Origin: Favolaschia claudopus
Lineage: Eukaryota; Basidiomycota; Agaricomycetes; Agaricales; Mycenaceae
DNA length: 64,000 nt
NCBI GenBank assembly: GCA_037176885.1
Contig: JAWWNJ010000051.1
Coordinates: 558,001 to 622,000 of the forward strand
Direction: 5' to 3'
In this document: piece by piece, positions 12,169 to 24,700 of the stretch
Layout of the letters: each line of letters starts with the position of its first letter
Numbering within the stretch: position 1 is the first letter of the stretch
Program-made: the position numbers and the translations under genes
The notes under the pieces: model-generated
Seen by the model: only the letters and a program-made list of their open reading frames with translations
Database searches by the model: none
Told to the model about the DNA's origin: nothing

Positions 12169-12423
12169 AGGTGGTGGTGGTAGTGCGAACGGTGAGCTGT
12201 CCTTGTATGTCTGTGTTTTTTTTGTTCCGTGGAGGTTTTGTTAATCATCGATTACCAAGCATATGAGAGTGGTCGCGATTGGTCAAGAAAATCGAATTCG
12301 GAGCTACAGGGAGGCTAGGTTGCTACAAAAGTATCGAGCGTGATGGAGAGCAGTACAAATAAAAAACGATGTAGGCAGCGATGCTGATGGAGAGTGCAAT
12401 GGATGATATGAAGAAGGAATGAA

Positions 12424-13730
12424 TCATACTGGCGGGGCTTCGCCGGCTGCCGAGTGAGTGGTTGGGACAACGTCGGGGTTGTGAGTGAGCAGGGGTGCGG
12501 CAGACTGCAAGATAGATTCGGCAAGAGCGGAGGAGGTGGCAGATTGTTCGAGTATGAGTGCGGCAAACGTGGCAAGGCGCTCACTGGGTTCGTCCTGCAG
12601 CGCGCGGAGGGAGAGGAGCATGAGCGTGTGCTCCTGGACGAGGACCTGACGCCGAAGCAAATGGAGAGCCTCGTCTTGCATGGCTAACAGGCGTTCTGTC
12701 TGTTCCAACGCTCGTTCTCTTTGCAAGTTGGACACAACGCGTGTCGACGTATCAAACCCTTGAAGATACAGAGCGTGTCTCTTGAGCGAGCCGGCGGGGA
12801 GAGGAGCCTTGAGCTGCGCAGCCTGTTGGAGACGCTGCACATAAGTTTCGAAATCCTCCTAGGTTGGAATGGTGAGCTAGCGTATGTGGGTAGAGTGGTA
12901 TTGACATACGCTAATGGGATCTCCCTCTTCATCCGAAACGTCCTCTGCGTGGCGCTTGATGCCGCCCCCGGGCTACAAAACATATGAGAAAGGCTGGTCA
13001 AACCGGAGCGGGGGAAACTCACCCGTGCATGCTTGTCGGCAGCTGCCGTTGTCTTCTCGTTCAAAGCGTTGCCGAGGCGCTGAATAACTGTGAGCAGCGT
13101 CTGCGGGTGAGGGTGAACACAGCTACCTTGCTGCCGTGCGGGCTTCGAGGATGTGGCCGGTTCTCTTTATCCTGCAGCCTGCTCAGTTCGCTGTGGGGGC
13201 GGGCATAAAAACATAAAACACGATACCTCTTCATCGTCAGAGGCGACAAAGTCAGGATCGGCTTCGGAATCATCAAAGTCGCTCTCTTCGCGAACGTCGT
13301 GACGCTGCGCGGCGCGGTGAGAAGGGTGCCGGTCAAAATTAAGCAACTCACCCTGGGTTTCTTTGTTGCCGGCGAATTGTCCGCCCTTGGAGGACGGCGT
13401 CTGCAAGAGTCAAGAACCGGGGAATTACAGATGGAAGATTACACACTTGCGCGAAAATGCGGGAGTGTCTGATTGGGCTTTCATCGGGCTGGTGGAGATG
13501 GACATGAGGGTGTATTGTAGACGAGAACATCGTGTCGGTACCTGGGAGAATTGAATACGGTTCCGAAGAAAGATTGGGCTGCTCTTGAGGGCCTGGTAGG
13601 AATTGACTTTCAAGTCCGCATTCACAGTACTACTAGCTTACCGGGGGCCGCCCCTGCAAACCTCGTCAGGAGATACTCAAGCAAGGTGAATGGCAGCTTA
13701 CTGTGTACTGTTCCGAGAGCGTAGCAGCAT
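12424..13730 (-). CDS. Nuclear protein, uncharacterised, nine exons
   Basis: Nine exons splice cleanly to 272 residues: 13730-13702, 13653-13642, 13592-13542, 13400-13352, 13304-13227, 13171-13127, 13079-13023, 12972-12910, 12858-12424. One exon is only 12 nt. The N-terminus is basic (FNSPRRRPPRADNSPATKKP, nuclear-signal-like). An acidic stretch follows (EESDFDDSEADPDFVASDDE), then a helical C-terminal domain with a coiled-coil region (RERALEQTERLLAMQDEALH). No known domain is recognised. Many small exons and the charged bipartite layout suggest a chromatin or RNA-associated factor. Three hairpins lie just upstream (13790-13856). Confidence 0.75.
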
Positions 13731-13789
13731 TGCTGGTTTACAAGAAAGGTTCCAAGAAGATGGTGGTCTGAAGTCGAGGGGCCACGAGT

Positions 13790-13856
13790 GACCAGTCACA
13801 TTGTGACTAATTAGTTTGGTTCCCCGAACGAGTTCGGGCCCAACTCGTCGAGTTGG
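13790..13856. repeat. Three consecutive short hairpins
   Basis: AGTCACA-T-TGTGACT (about 13793-13807), CCCGAAC-GA-GTTCGGG (13823-13838) and CCAACTC-GTC-GAGTTGG (13840-13856) follow each other closely. A TAA microsatellite (about 13862-13880) comes next. They sit immediately upstream of the gene starting at 13730. Confidence 0.7.
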
Positions 13857-13880
13857 TCAAGTTATAATAATAATAATAAT

Positions 13881-15060
13881 GGGAGCTATGAAAAGTTTTT
13901 CACGTTCCTCTACGATTCACAACCCATACTGCGTAAATTTCCCGGTCGGGCTCCTTGTCTTTCCTTTTCCTGCTTGCATGCCCTCGCGATGTTTTTGGTG
14001 AAAAAGTATCGCAGCGACGGGTAGCCTCGCCCGCGGAAACGCGGGTGCTCCGCTCGAAGGGGGGTGCGACGTCGGCGGGGGAGGAAACGCGATGTGTTCC
14101 TTGAATAAACGGTGAATGTTTCGAGTCTTCTGTGGTGTGTAAAGCTTACATTGCGTTGATTGGAACGGAATTCAGCGTCGGTGTCAGCGAGCCACCTAGA
14201 TTGAAGTGTGTTGGACGTCTTGAGCCCCCATTTGCTACATGAAAATCCGTCAGGCGACTGTTTGAGTGATATGAAGAAAGAGAAAGAGGGGCCGACTATC
14301 GACACGGAACTGCAAGGTGCACCGAAACAATCGCAGCTGCTACGCACCTCCGTAGGACCGATGGTACACGCCCAGCGTATCGCACGCAGCAGCCGCAACG
14401 TGTTCCGAGCGCAAACTTGCGCGGCGCGCCACTCGACCGGGGAGTATGAAGAAAGGAGCACTTACTTGTTCACGCGAAACGTTTCGCGCGCGGACGCGCG
14501 CTGGGGACCGCCTTGAGCGGGAACGTCGAGACGTCATTCGCGGCAGCTGCCGCGGTCGCTCGAAGGTGCGGAGATTGAGGGGTTGCTTTGTTCCACCATG
14601 ACTTTGTACGAGTGGAACGTTGCTGTGTCAAGAAAGGTGAGTTTACAGTAATTTGAGGAGAATTAACCAACTGACGTTGGAAGACATGGGCGGTCTATGC
14701 CTATGATCGCGCCACGAATACCAGAATACCAATCTACCACTGGGTTTCGTGAGTATCTCGTCAATTTATTTTTTGCCTGTACTGACCTCGTAGTGGGTTC
14801 CGGCCCCCGCCGACCTTCTTGTATGTCGATGATTGCGAGAAGAACCCGCTGTGAGTGGATACCGCAGCGCGGTAGAGTTCAGCTGACGGTTTTGGCTTCA
14901 GCGAGGGATTGCCGGCAGAGATGATCGTTGAGGCTGCGATACTGGCGAGGAAAGAATTACTGGAGGCGTGTCGACGAGGTGGAAAGCCCGCGCGACGCGG
15001 TTGAGTTGTAGGTAGAGGTTCGCAATAAAAGAAAAACATTGTGGCAGTGCGTGTCGGCAA
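13881..15060. other. Region with coding-like fragments, gene model unresolved
   Basis: Several minus-strand frames here look partly coding: SR-rich MTSRRSRSRRSPARVRARN near 14535-14470, an Ala/basic stretch near 14600, and a basic frame 14130-13990. Donors and acceptors such as GTAAGT at about 14465 exist. I could not assemble one continuous protein or recognise a family. It may be a small basic-protein gene or decayed sequence. Confidence 0.3.
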
Positions 15061-15082
15061 GTAGCGGCAAGAGGTGGCAAGT

Positions 15083-15215
15083 CAGCGTCGGCTTACGCCG
15101 ACTCATACCGTCGACGTCGTCGACCGCCTGCGGCGGTGGTCTCTTCAGGCGCGCGCGCCGTCCTGCGGACGTCGACGCGGTCGCGACGTCACGTCGGCCG
15201 CCCCCGGGCCCCCGC
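15083..15215. repeat. CpG-dense run of palindromes
   Basis: Back-to-back inverted repeats such as GTCGGC-TTAC-GCCGAC (15087-15102), CCGCC-TGC-GGCGG, GGCGCGCGCGCC and GTCGACGTCGTCGAC. The block is far richer in GC and CpG than the adjoining 15.3-15.7 kb. Confidence 0.65.
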
Positions 15216-15765
15216 ACCTGTTCTCGCTGGGCAGCCTAGGGGCTGCCCAGCTCGAACAGGCGCACAGATCGGGTGTCGCCTGTTCGAACCAGGCAAGACG
15301 GATATCCTTTTGCAATGTCCTGCGTTAAATACTCCCATTTTTACCTCTAGAACGATATAGAATACCTACAATGTCTCGAAATTTTTTCCAAGTCGGACGT
15401 CGAGATTCCTGAGTGTCGCCTGTTCCAACCAGGCAGGTCCAGCCTCCCGCAGGACGACTGTATGCCGACCCTTCTCTGCCTCGCTGTCACTTCTGCCCAG
15501 GCGCATTTCCTACTTAGTCTTGTCGCAAAAAATCGGAATTGGGTTATAGCTACTTATAACGCGCGGGTTATAAGTTCGTTGAAGACATATGCAATTGAGG
15601 GTTTAAACTACTCATACCCCGCCTATAACTATAACATATATAAGTAGAAGTAGTTATTTAGTTATAACCCACTTCGGATTTTTGTGACACTGGAAATCGT
15701 GCGGAATTTGCCCAGCTCGAACAGGCGCACATTAGCGCACATCGCGTGTTCAAACCAGGCAAGAA
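15215..15765. repeat. Imperfect ~57-bp direct repeats with TTCGA-centred arms
   Basis: A copy at about 15245-15301 and one at about 15709-15765 share a left arm TGCCCAGCTCGAACAGGCGC and a right arm of the form TGTTCRAACCAGGCAAGA. Additional arms occur at about 15215-15234 and 15413-15437. Within a copy the two arms are inverted relative to each other. The right arm alone can fold like a tRNA T-arm (GCCTG-TTCGAAC-CAGGC), but no complete tRNA is present. Confidence 0.6.
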
Positions 15766-18700
15766 TCTTGCTGCGTTCAACACGGAACAATGCAAGGGCT
15801 TTCCAGAATTCCAGAAGCCGCAACCCAACTCACGGTCAAAGATCACCAAGTCGATTCTTGTATTTCCCTCGATTTTCGTAGGCTTAGACAAAACAAGAAA
15901 TTCAATGTATCTGCACAGGTAGCAGGCTACTAGCAGCTCACAATTATCCGGACTCGATACCGCTTGCCGAATTTGGAAGAGTCTCGAGTGCAAGAAAACA
16001 AATGGATGCGGCTCGCTCACTGAGCGATTCGTTGTTTCCGGATAATTAGTCGATCGCCGAATTTTGGCGGCTCTGTCAAGCATATAGATATTCTGTATGC
16101 AGGCTGCTTGCCGAATCGCGTGAGTAGATATACTCATTCCATCGTGATTTGTTGAATGCCCCGGAGCTCTTCCGTAGGCCACGTAAAGCCGCCCGAGAGG
16201 TACTTCAACAACCGCGGAGACACGGGCAAGCTCCATAGAGAGAAATGGCGAATGAGACCTTGAAACACGGAGGAAAGTTATGAACGAGGGCATTTGATTT
16301 TGGGGTTTATCCTCGCTGGGTTTCCCATGTATACCGAGCGTATGACTTGAGCTTCGAACCTTATCTGTGAAGGATTCAAACCAGATATAGTAGGGCTGCC
16401 ACGAACCGAATCTGGTCAGCATCCGCTGAGGAAAAATTACTCCGACGCGCAGGGTATGCACGTTGTTGAATTCTTGCCACCTGTCACCATCTTCGCGGTG
16501 GTTTCGTGGCAGTCCGTCCCAGGAGATGCCGCAGTGTTCGGTAGTTGTTGACGTATGTTCACGATTGTTTCTGAGAAAAAAGGTGATAGCCCAGTCTTTA
16601 CAGCTGCCTTCATTTGATCCTCGCTGCAGTACGTCGATTAAGAGTGACATTCCCGCCATTCGCTGTGTGCGTGCGTCGCAAAACATGAGTAAAACGGTCT
16701 TCAATCCAGTACACATTTGAGTTTGGTGTTCACAAGGGGATGTACGCGCTCGGTTTGATCAAAAAGTCGTGCACAAAGAAGAGGAAGACTATTGCGTCGC
16801 TTATCGACGCAAAATGAATGGAGGTCGCGCCATTTTGAGGGTGAAAATGGGGTCAGGGATTAGTAGCGTGGTCGGCAAAGTTGTTACTATCAAGCCCTTG
16901 AGAGCACCGTTGGAGTTGGAGAGCAGAGTTCCATCAAACAGTCAGGAGTCTGCAGGTGAATGCCACTGCAGATCCCATGCAATTATACTAGTAACAGTGA
17001 TTATTGAGAAAGACTCCATTCAACTTGGAGGGAAAGATTGAAGAGCGATCGGAAACCTTGCCGTAGGCGGGCAGAAACAAGGGTTCAAAAACTTGGAGAT
17101 GATCAAGTTGGAGCAAAGGTCGGGTTTCTGGTGGCCAAAAGTGCTCCCAATTCAATCTGAGGCTAGTATGAGGCTGTTGAAAGCAAGCGATCATGATAGT
17201 TCATTCCAAGAGATTCCAAGTGCACGTTGTTGTGACGTCTTCAAGTTGTTCTCTCACGCTTTCTGTCGCTTCGCCTCCATCTGCGAATCTTCTCTCAAGT
17301 TCAGCACCTTTGCAAACCCTCGTGAATCTGCTGTTATACAACGTGCCCTGGGCCTAACATATCAATTTTCCCTCAACATATCAATCTCCCGAAGCGTCGC
17401 CCTTGCCTCCTTCTTCGTTTCTTCTTATGTCTCAACACAGTACACATCTACATCCACCAGACACAAAGCCTTTCTTACAGAACTCCTGTAGTGGAAGTCT
17501 CTCGCAGCCCAAGACTCTCTCACAGCCATGCAAATTCTCTCGCACTTTCTCTCTTCCAGCCAGGGCTCTACCCTCGCTCTCGCCTTCATGGCGCCTTGCC
17601 GTATTTCACTGTCTTTGACTCCGCTCGTACATCGTTCTGCCCCACCATACGCTGCAGGTGCCTCCGGAGCGCACAACAGCGACCAGCCGACATTCCAAAT
17701 CCCTTCGTTTGCCGTGGTTGTGTCGTGGTTTCATCAACCTCCACGCTAAGACGGTCTCATCCAAAGTCAGGCTCGACTCGACCAAATGCCATGGCCGACG
17801 AAGCTGGACAAGCGCTCTTCTCTGCCGTCACGAAGGCTAGCCAGAATTCATCCGAATCATCGACCGAGAAAGCAGGACGCAAAACCGCTGCGTTCCGTAT
17901 CCTCAGATGAGCCGTATCCTATGCTCAACGCGCCCCTACTCGCATGCCGCGACAATCGATAGCAGTAGCCTCACCCGAGTTGCGACTAGATGGTTCGAGA
18001 CTCTACGGCGTCATTGCGCAGACGTCCGCCAACGATGATGCGCTTTCTTTGAACCAATCTTCATCTGGCCCAATACTTGAAACGACCTCGGAAGAATGTT
18101 CTTGGTTTAATCGTCTCCTACTGCTACATCTTTTGCGCTATGAACATGCCCCATTCCTACAGTGCATTCTTATTTTCCTAGGCACACAAAACTCGTGTTC
18201 ATCGCCGTTTGTAGTACGTCGTCGCCATAAATCGAAACAATATAATGCTGTTTGCCCAAAAGAGAGTTGTCGAGACGATACTCGCAGTCTGCAGACGGAA
18301 TCCGAAGCCATTGAGTCGGTCAATTGACCATGGGCTATAAAATCTATTTAACTCAAAACTTCTATCAAGGCCGTATGTATCGTCTAAACCACAGGTGTTC
18401 CTGCCACGTCGTTCTCCTCCCCTTTGCTCTCATCCTCTTTGACGACCTTCAGACGCACCGCCATAGGATATCTGTCACTAATGCCTGTATCGGGATGATA
18501 TTCAAAGTGGTCGAAACTGAGTTCACCGGAAACGTTGTGCCTAGAAACATGATGGCACGTCAGTCACCAAAGCAGAAGAATGTTCGACACGAACTCAGAC
18601 TGCAAATGTGCTTTCAAGTTCATGGTAGTCATCTTGCGACCATTGCCACAAGCTTTGCAGCAGTAGAGATCGTGCCATTTCAGGTAGCCGAACCCGTCAC

Positions 18701-21700
18701 TTTCGAGAATTCTTTTCTCTTCAGCTTCCAACAGACGCTCTTCTTCCACGTTCAGGCACTTCCAGTAGGGCTGTGGGGCGGGTTGATCATAATTATGAAA
18801 ACACTGGTGATTCATCTGTAGAAAATCGAATGACAACAGGGGGTTTTAAGAGCATGGAGTGCGTACTGCTTGATTCCAGCGCATGAGTAGTCGGCTCGTT
18901 TCATTGACACAATTCAAACATTCGAAAGCCGGATTTATTTCATCCATTTCACAGCGAGTGGTGACATCTAATGCCAATGTCAGACGAACACCAGATCAAT
19001 GAAAACTCTACACTTACCAGGATCTAGTCCGCATGCTCGCACAACCGATTGTGCGTTAAGTTCCACGCGCTCGAGGACTTTAACTCGGTCGCCAGCGTTC
19101 CAAATCTCCGACTGCAGTGTGGCTTGAAGGCTCGGATAATCAGCTGAATACCTGTAACGCGTGGCCGCGTCATGCACCAATATGCGTGGATACGATACAA
19201 GGTCGGAACCACAAGTGAAGAATGTTGTTGCCAATCGAAGGTGATCTGCGTTGAAATGAGGGCGAATTTTTTGCATAATGAGTACGAGTTCTTCGTCCTT
19301 GCGCTGCCTCCACGCTGCTGCAAACTGCGGTACAGATACCAAAGCAACATTGAAAGATTCTTCGGTAATCTTTTCCTCTGGATGAACAGGTGTATCCTCG
19401 ATGACTGATCTGAACGGTTCTGTACTGAGAACTTCGACTTTGGGCGGAAATATGTCGTTCCGCGGGGAAGATGCAACGAAATCAGTGTACACTTTGGCTG
19501 CGAGCAGCTGCCGCTCGTTGATTATTTTGGTGCGCGCGAATGTCAGGCGTTCCTTCTTCAGTGTCGTGATAAATTCTACCAAAGGCGCCTCAATATTTTT
19601 CCATACTAAATTTGAGTCAGCTAAAGCATAAGGAAAGCTATGGAAACCTACTCCGATTGGTCAGCTCCTTCGGTTGTTTGACCAATTTATGGGTGGCCAA
19701 CTGTTCGATGTGGAATGGAATCTCTTCGCCCCATCCTAAGGCAGTGAGATGTTCAATGATGCTATCAAGTTCAGAAAGTGAGCTAGTCGCGGCGACAAAG
19801 AATGTGTCACTCGGCTTACGCTTCTTGCCGCAATTTGCGAGAGTCGTCAAGCTTGTCTTTTCGCTCATTGCTGCGGTTAGCTGCCCACGTCGCGCATGAC
19901 TCGGCATGCTGTGAGAGGGCTGAGCAGAGATATGGGGAGAGATGCGAGAAGACCAACCTGCTTGATTTCTTTGAGCTCCTCCGACCTCTTCTTGTACCAT
20001 TCTGAAAATCCGGGATCTGATCGCTTCACGATGCCGTTTTCCATGAAGTTCGCACATTCCTCGACTAATTTGGAGCCTATATCGAGCCAATACGAGGTAT
20101 GTTCGTAGTAATAGCGTCGGCCTGTACAGCGGTGAGTGGATATGCATAGAGCACTACTATATCCTTACCGCGGCGAGTCTCACAGTAGGAAGGAACAATT
20201 GCCGAAAGAACAGACGTATCGAGTTTCGTCGTGGCTGTTAGAGACGAAAGGGAGCCAAAACTTGAAGGAATATGTAAAAAGATGATAAATTTAGCATGTG
20301 TAAAAGGGTCACCTTGTGGCAATGCATTTTTTGCACAATCGCTGTCGCACGGACCAGATGATAGTCGGAACAGGGGTTGTCAGGCATTTCTACATTCGGA
20401 ATGCAGTTCAGGTCTTTCAACTAGCGAATAAGATGAAGAACGGGAGAACTGACATGACAATGCCCGGAAAAACAGAGGTTTGCGAACTCGGGTTCTGATA
20501 AATCAGGTGGGATATTTGGGAGGCCTAGAGGAAGATGGTCATATTGGTCGTTGTTCAGATCATAGCGCAACCGACTAGCCTTCTACTTGACTACGCGCAT
20601 CTCTCCATATGAACGCCGAACTCTTGGACATTAGAATCACTGGCAGTAATGAGAATGAATGCGCAAGAAGCTGCGCGGTCAACGATGTGGCGCACCGCGA
20701 ATTTCCTTCGAGGTACGCGCGAGGTTCAGAAGGTCACCGGGGTTGAGATGCCCAAAAATCTCAGCGATGAGGTCCAACGGGAACTCTCTCAAGGAACTCA
20801 AAATTCCTCTCCGACCGCGAACTCTCTTGCTTTTCTGATCGCTGTCAGCGGCGACCTACAAGCGGGAGTATCAGCGTGGGTAGAGATAGACTTTTTGCAG
20901 AGTACGCACCACCGTATTCTTATTAACCATTTTGCGGCGCTTGCGTGGTGGCAGCTTGGGCCCTTCAAAGTCATCTTCCTGTGTATCTTCGTGGTCTTCA
21001 TCATGAGAGGTGCTATCTGAGTGTGATTCGCCATCGACGATACTCTGTTTGAGACCGTGTAGACGAGCCGAACGACGAGACATGAAGGGAAAGGTGAAAT
21101 GAGAGTACTAAATAGGAGGTTGTGGGCACGGTCACGCGACCTGCTGATCCGTGATGCCTCAAACTCAAGTCGTCCTCCTGTTCCCCAAGTCGTAAACGCG
21201 CCTACATTTACGACTCCGATAGTCTTGGGATATTTAAGGAGCGATGCACTGCCAAATATCACTGCATAGTATGAGGTACTTGACTAGTGTATCTTTACGA
21301 ACAGATTGGGTGACTTCCCGTAAGCCCAGATACTTTTCTACAATATTTTCGACTATCCGGCGGAGATGCCGAAGCTTCCATCAGGACCCCATCGGACTTG
21401 GATCTTGCTTACGTTGCATTTCCGTCGCTCTAAACCTTGCTAGATGTTTAAATCTGTACAGGGGGTCGGTACCCCCTGTTCAGATTCTAAGCTACTCGAA
21501 TAAACGGATTTGGAAGGTGTCTGCCTTCCATCCGTTGGTTTCGTCACCGGCATCTTGCCCAGTCATCCTCGGCATCCTCCTCCCGTAGCTGCCGCCAAGC
21601 TGCCGCCGTACCAGACACCCCGGAGAAAGGTTCCGATCAACGAACATCGCAAAATACGCGTCTTGACGCGTTGAGTCTCGTGCAACACGCGTAGGGGACG

Positions 21701-24700
21701 CGTTCGACGGAGGCAGCAGGCTGGCGCCCCATGGGAGAGTCTACTGATAAACTTAGCTGGATTCTAGTCGTCAAAAAGCTGAGGGAATAGAGTATGACTA
21801 TTTCTACGCCATCAAAGAATAGATGCCGACATCGCTGGCACCCCTCAAATAGCCTCAAATATTGGCGAAAAAGTATCTGGGCTTACGGGAAGTCACCCAT
21901 TGGTTGACTTCCCATAGTACTATTTATTTCTTATAGTATTTGAAGGGGTGCCAATGATGCCAACTTACAAGCTTTGATGGTGTCGAAATATTATCCGTTC
22001 GTTTCCAGCATGCTTTTTTATTAGTAGACTTGGAATAGTTTCATTCAGAACTCTCTCACAGGTTGAAAACTCTGAGGGAGGCCTGCAGGAGCCCTTTCCG
22101 TCTCATCTGCGTGTCTCGACGCGTTTGCGACGCGTCAATACGCGTATTTGGTGGCGACCATCAAACGGACCATTTGGCTTGACCGGCATCACCACTGCAT
22201 GTGGATTCCTGCAGTTGCCGACAAATGGCAAGCGGGAATACCCGAGCACCCGAGATCGGCACAAGGTCCGCACTTCCCAGATTCATCTATTCAGTGGATA
22301 TGCAGGCGGATTAAATCTGAACAGGGGGTCCCTACCCCCCGTTCAGATTTTCCATCTAACAAGCTTTAGTACGAGTTAAAAACAGCTGAAATGAGATCTG
22401 AGCCCGATGGGGTCCCCCGGCATCTCCTCCGGAAAAGCAAATATATTCCAAAAAAAATATCTACCACTATGGGAAGTCATCCATTTTTTGAAATAATGAC
22501 CGTAGGCCCGCTAGCGCGGCAAAGCCCACTAACGTGTAGAGCAACAGTGAATCAAGCGAGGACCAAGCAAAAAGTACAGTAGAATACAAAGCTTGCAATT
22601 GTTACTCAAGCTAGCCAAAAGCTACGCGACGACAACCAATTTTTGGACAATGGCATGAACTATTCGCGGCGGTAGCATATGTCAGAGTGAACACCTTCCT
22701 AACTCGAATCTTATGAGTATATAAAGAAAGACTGTTTCCAAGTCGGAGGAGTAAGGAAACCTAGGAACAAGGCGTAATAATTGCGGGTTTGGACCGTAAG
22801 CCCGCCACACATGGCTGGATTCAGGGAAATAGCCAACACCACGCCGCGGATGCTTCTATGTGCAGGGCTTTGCTTAAGCTTGCTTCAAGTTGCCTGTGGT
22901 TTGAAAGCTGTTCAAGGGTCATTATTAGATCACAGGAACAATTCAATTAACCAAGAGGTAAGATTTACGACAACAAAATAGGTTTCCTTTCTGGAGGTTG
23001 TAGCGGCATCAACAGGGGTTTGCTTGAAATGCTGGATGGTGATGCTGTTGAGTCGAGTGGTACATTGGCCGGGTTGTGAGTTGAATGGGAGAGCGGAGCT
23101 GGCCACCGGCTGCCCAAAAGGATTTATATCTGCTAGGACTCCAAGGTAGTCCTGGCACCACCGACTCGGACTGTAGTTCAAAGTAAAGCTCATCAATAAA
23201 TCAAAATTGTTATGCTTTTCGACGAGGACACCTGCACATACACTGTACACAGTGCACACCTTCTGTTCATTATATCTTCCGTTTTCATTCTTTCATTCCA
23301 GTTCATTATCGTTTTGTCGTTGGTTGTATTGATACACACTCAAAATCGAAAATGCTAAACTTGACGATCTCATTCTCTTGTGGTACTTACAGTGATTTAG
23401 CTGGCAGTGGTGTCAGCATTGAGCGGGTTCAACAGCTGTTGTGATGATGGACAGAGGTCAGTCAGAGAGAATGCGGGACGGTTGAGGCACAATGTACCGC
23501 TTCAGCGGTCTCATTTGTGTGGAGTTACGACGGCGCAGCGCGGAAGCCGGGTTGGGGGGTATCGAAGGTGGTCGTCACCGAGGATTTACTGATGACGGAG
23601 CGCGGGGCGTGCGACATCGATGCTATAGGGGTAAGGTAAGGTAAGGGGAATTGACCGACATTGGAGGCGAGTACCTCAGTATTGATTCGGTTGAAGTGAA
23701 GAGTGAGTCTGACGAGATGTATCGTCAGTATGCATCCTGGATTACTTGGAATTTGTTGGAAAAGGAGACTTACTTTGCATCTCATCGGTGTGCGAAGCTC
23801 GTCGCTGACGCCGTTGTGCAATAACACCGAAAGTAACAACAACACATAGAAGGACGAAGATAACGGACCCAGGCACACCTGCCAGAATCCCCCCTTGTCG
23901 TTTGCGAGGCGCTTCGGAACTCAGCCGTACCGTTGATGGTGGTCGATTCCGGCACCTGGTCGGGCGATAAAGTCGAGGCTGAGGCGGACATGGCAGCTAG
24001 TGCCTGAGGCGTAACACTGAAGTATTGTATCCGAACGAGGACACTGCAGAGACATTCAAGAATTTGATTGCCAGCGTGTGGGAGCCGGAGTGATGATTTG
24101 ACACGGAAAAGAGCGACTGATTGAGAATTGGGGTTTTCGCCATGGTCTCAGCGGTTACAACAAACGGCGAAGTATCAACAGTGTACAAAGCAGTCGGTGG
24201 AGCATTCGTTCCACTGCGGGCGAAACGTATCCAAACACGATGATTCCTGTACCTGTAAATGGCTGTTTCAGCCAAAGCATACAAGTCACGCAGGTGAGAC
24301 GCACCGTTAGAGTTCTCAGACAACGAGGATGCGGCTTCCTCTGTTGGTGCAATATCCCAAAAAATCCAAGAGGATTGGACGACTCGAGGATAATTGCACT
24401 CGAGTGAGATATCCATTGGCATGGTCGCTCAGTCCTCTTGGATCCACAAGGATATGTTTACAGTCGATCATGAGCATAGAGCATCGAAGATAGAGACGAG
24501 AGGCATACCGGTAAACATCCGCTGCAGCTTGTTCGTGTACTCGAATCCACAAGCCTCGTTCGCTGATCTACACCCCTCCGCCTCGTCCAACGCGCTCATA
24601 CCATGTGAAAAGAACCATCTATGACGACGTCAGAGTGAAATCGCCGCAAGGTTAAAACCACATACAAACCGTTTCAGCGCACCCTCAAGGTCCACAGCCC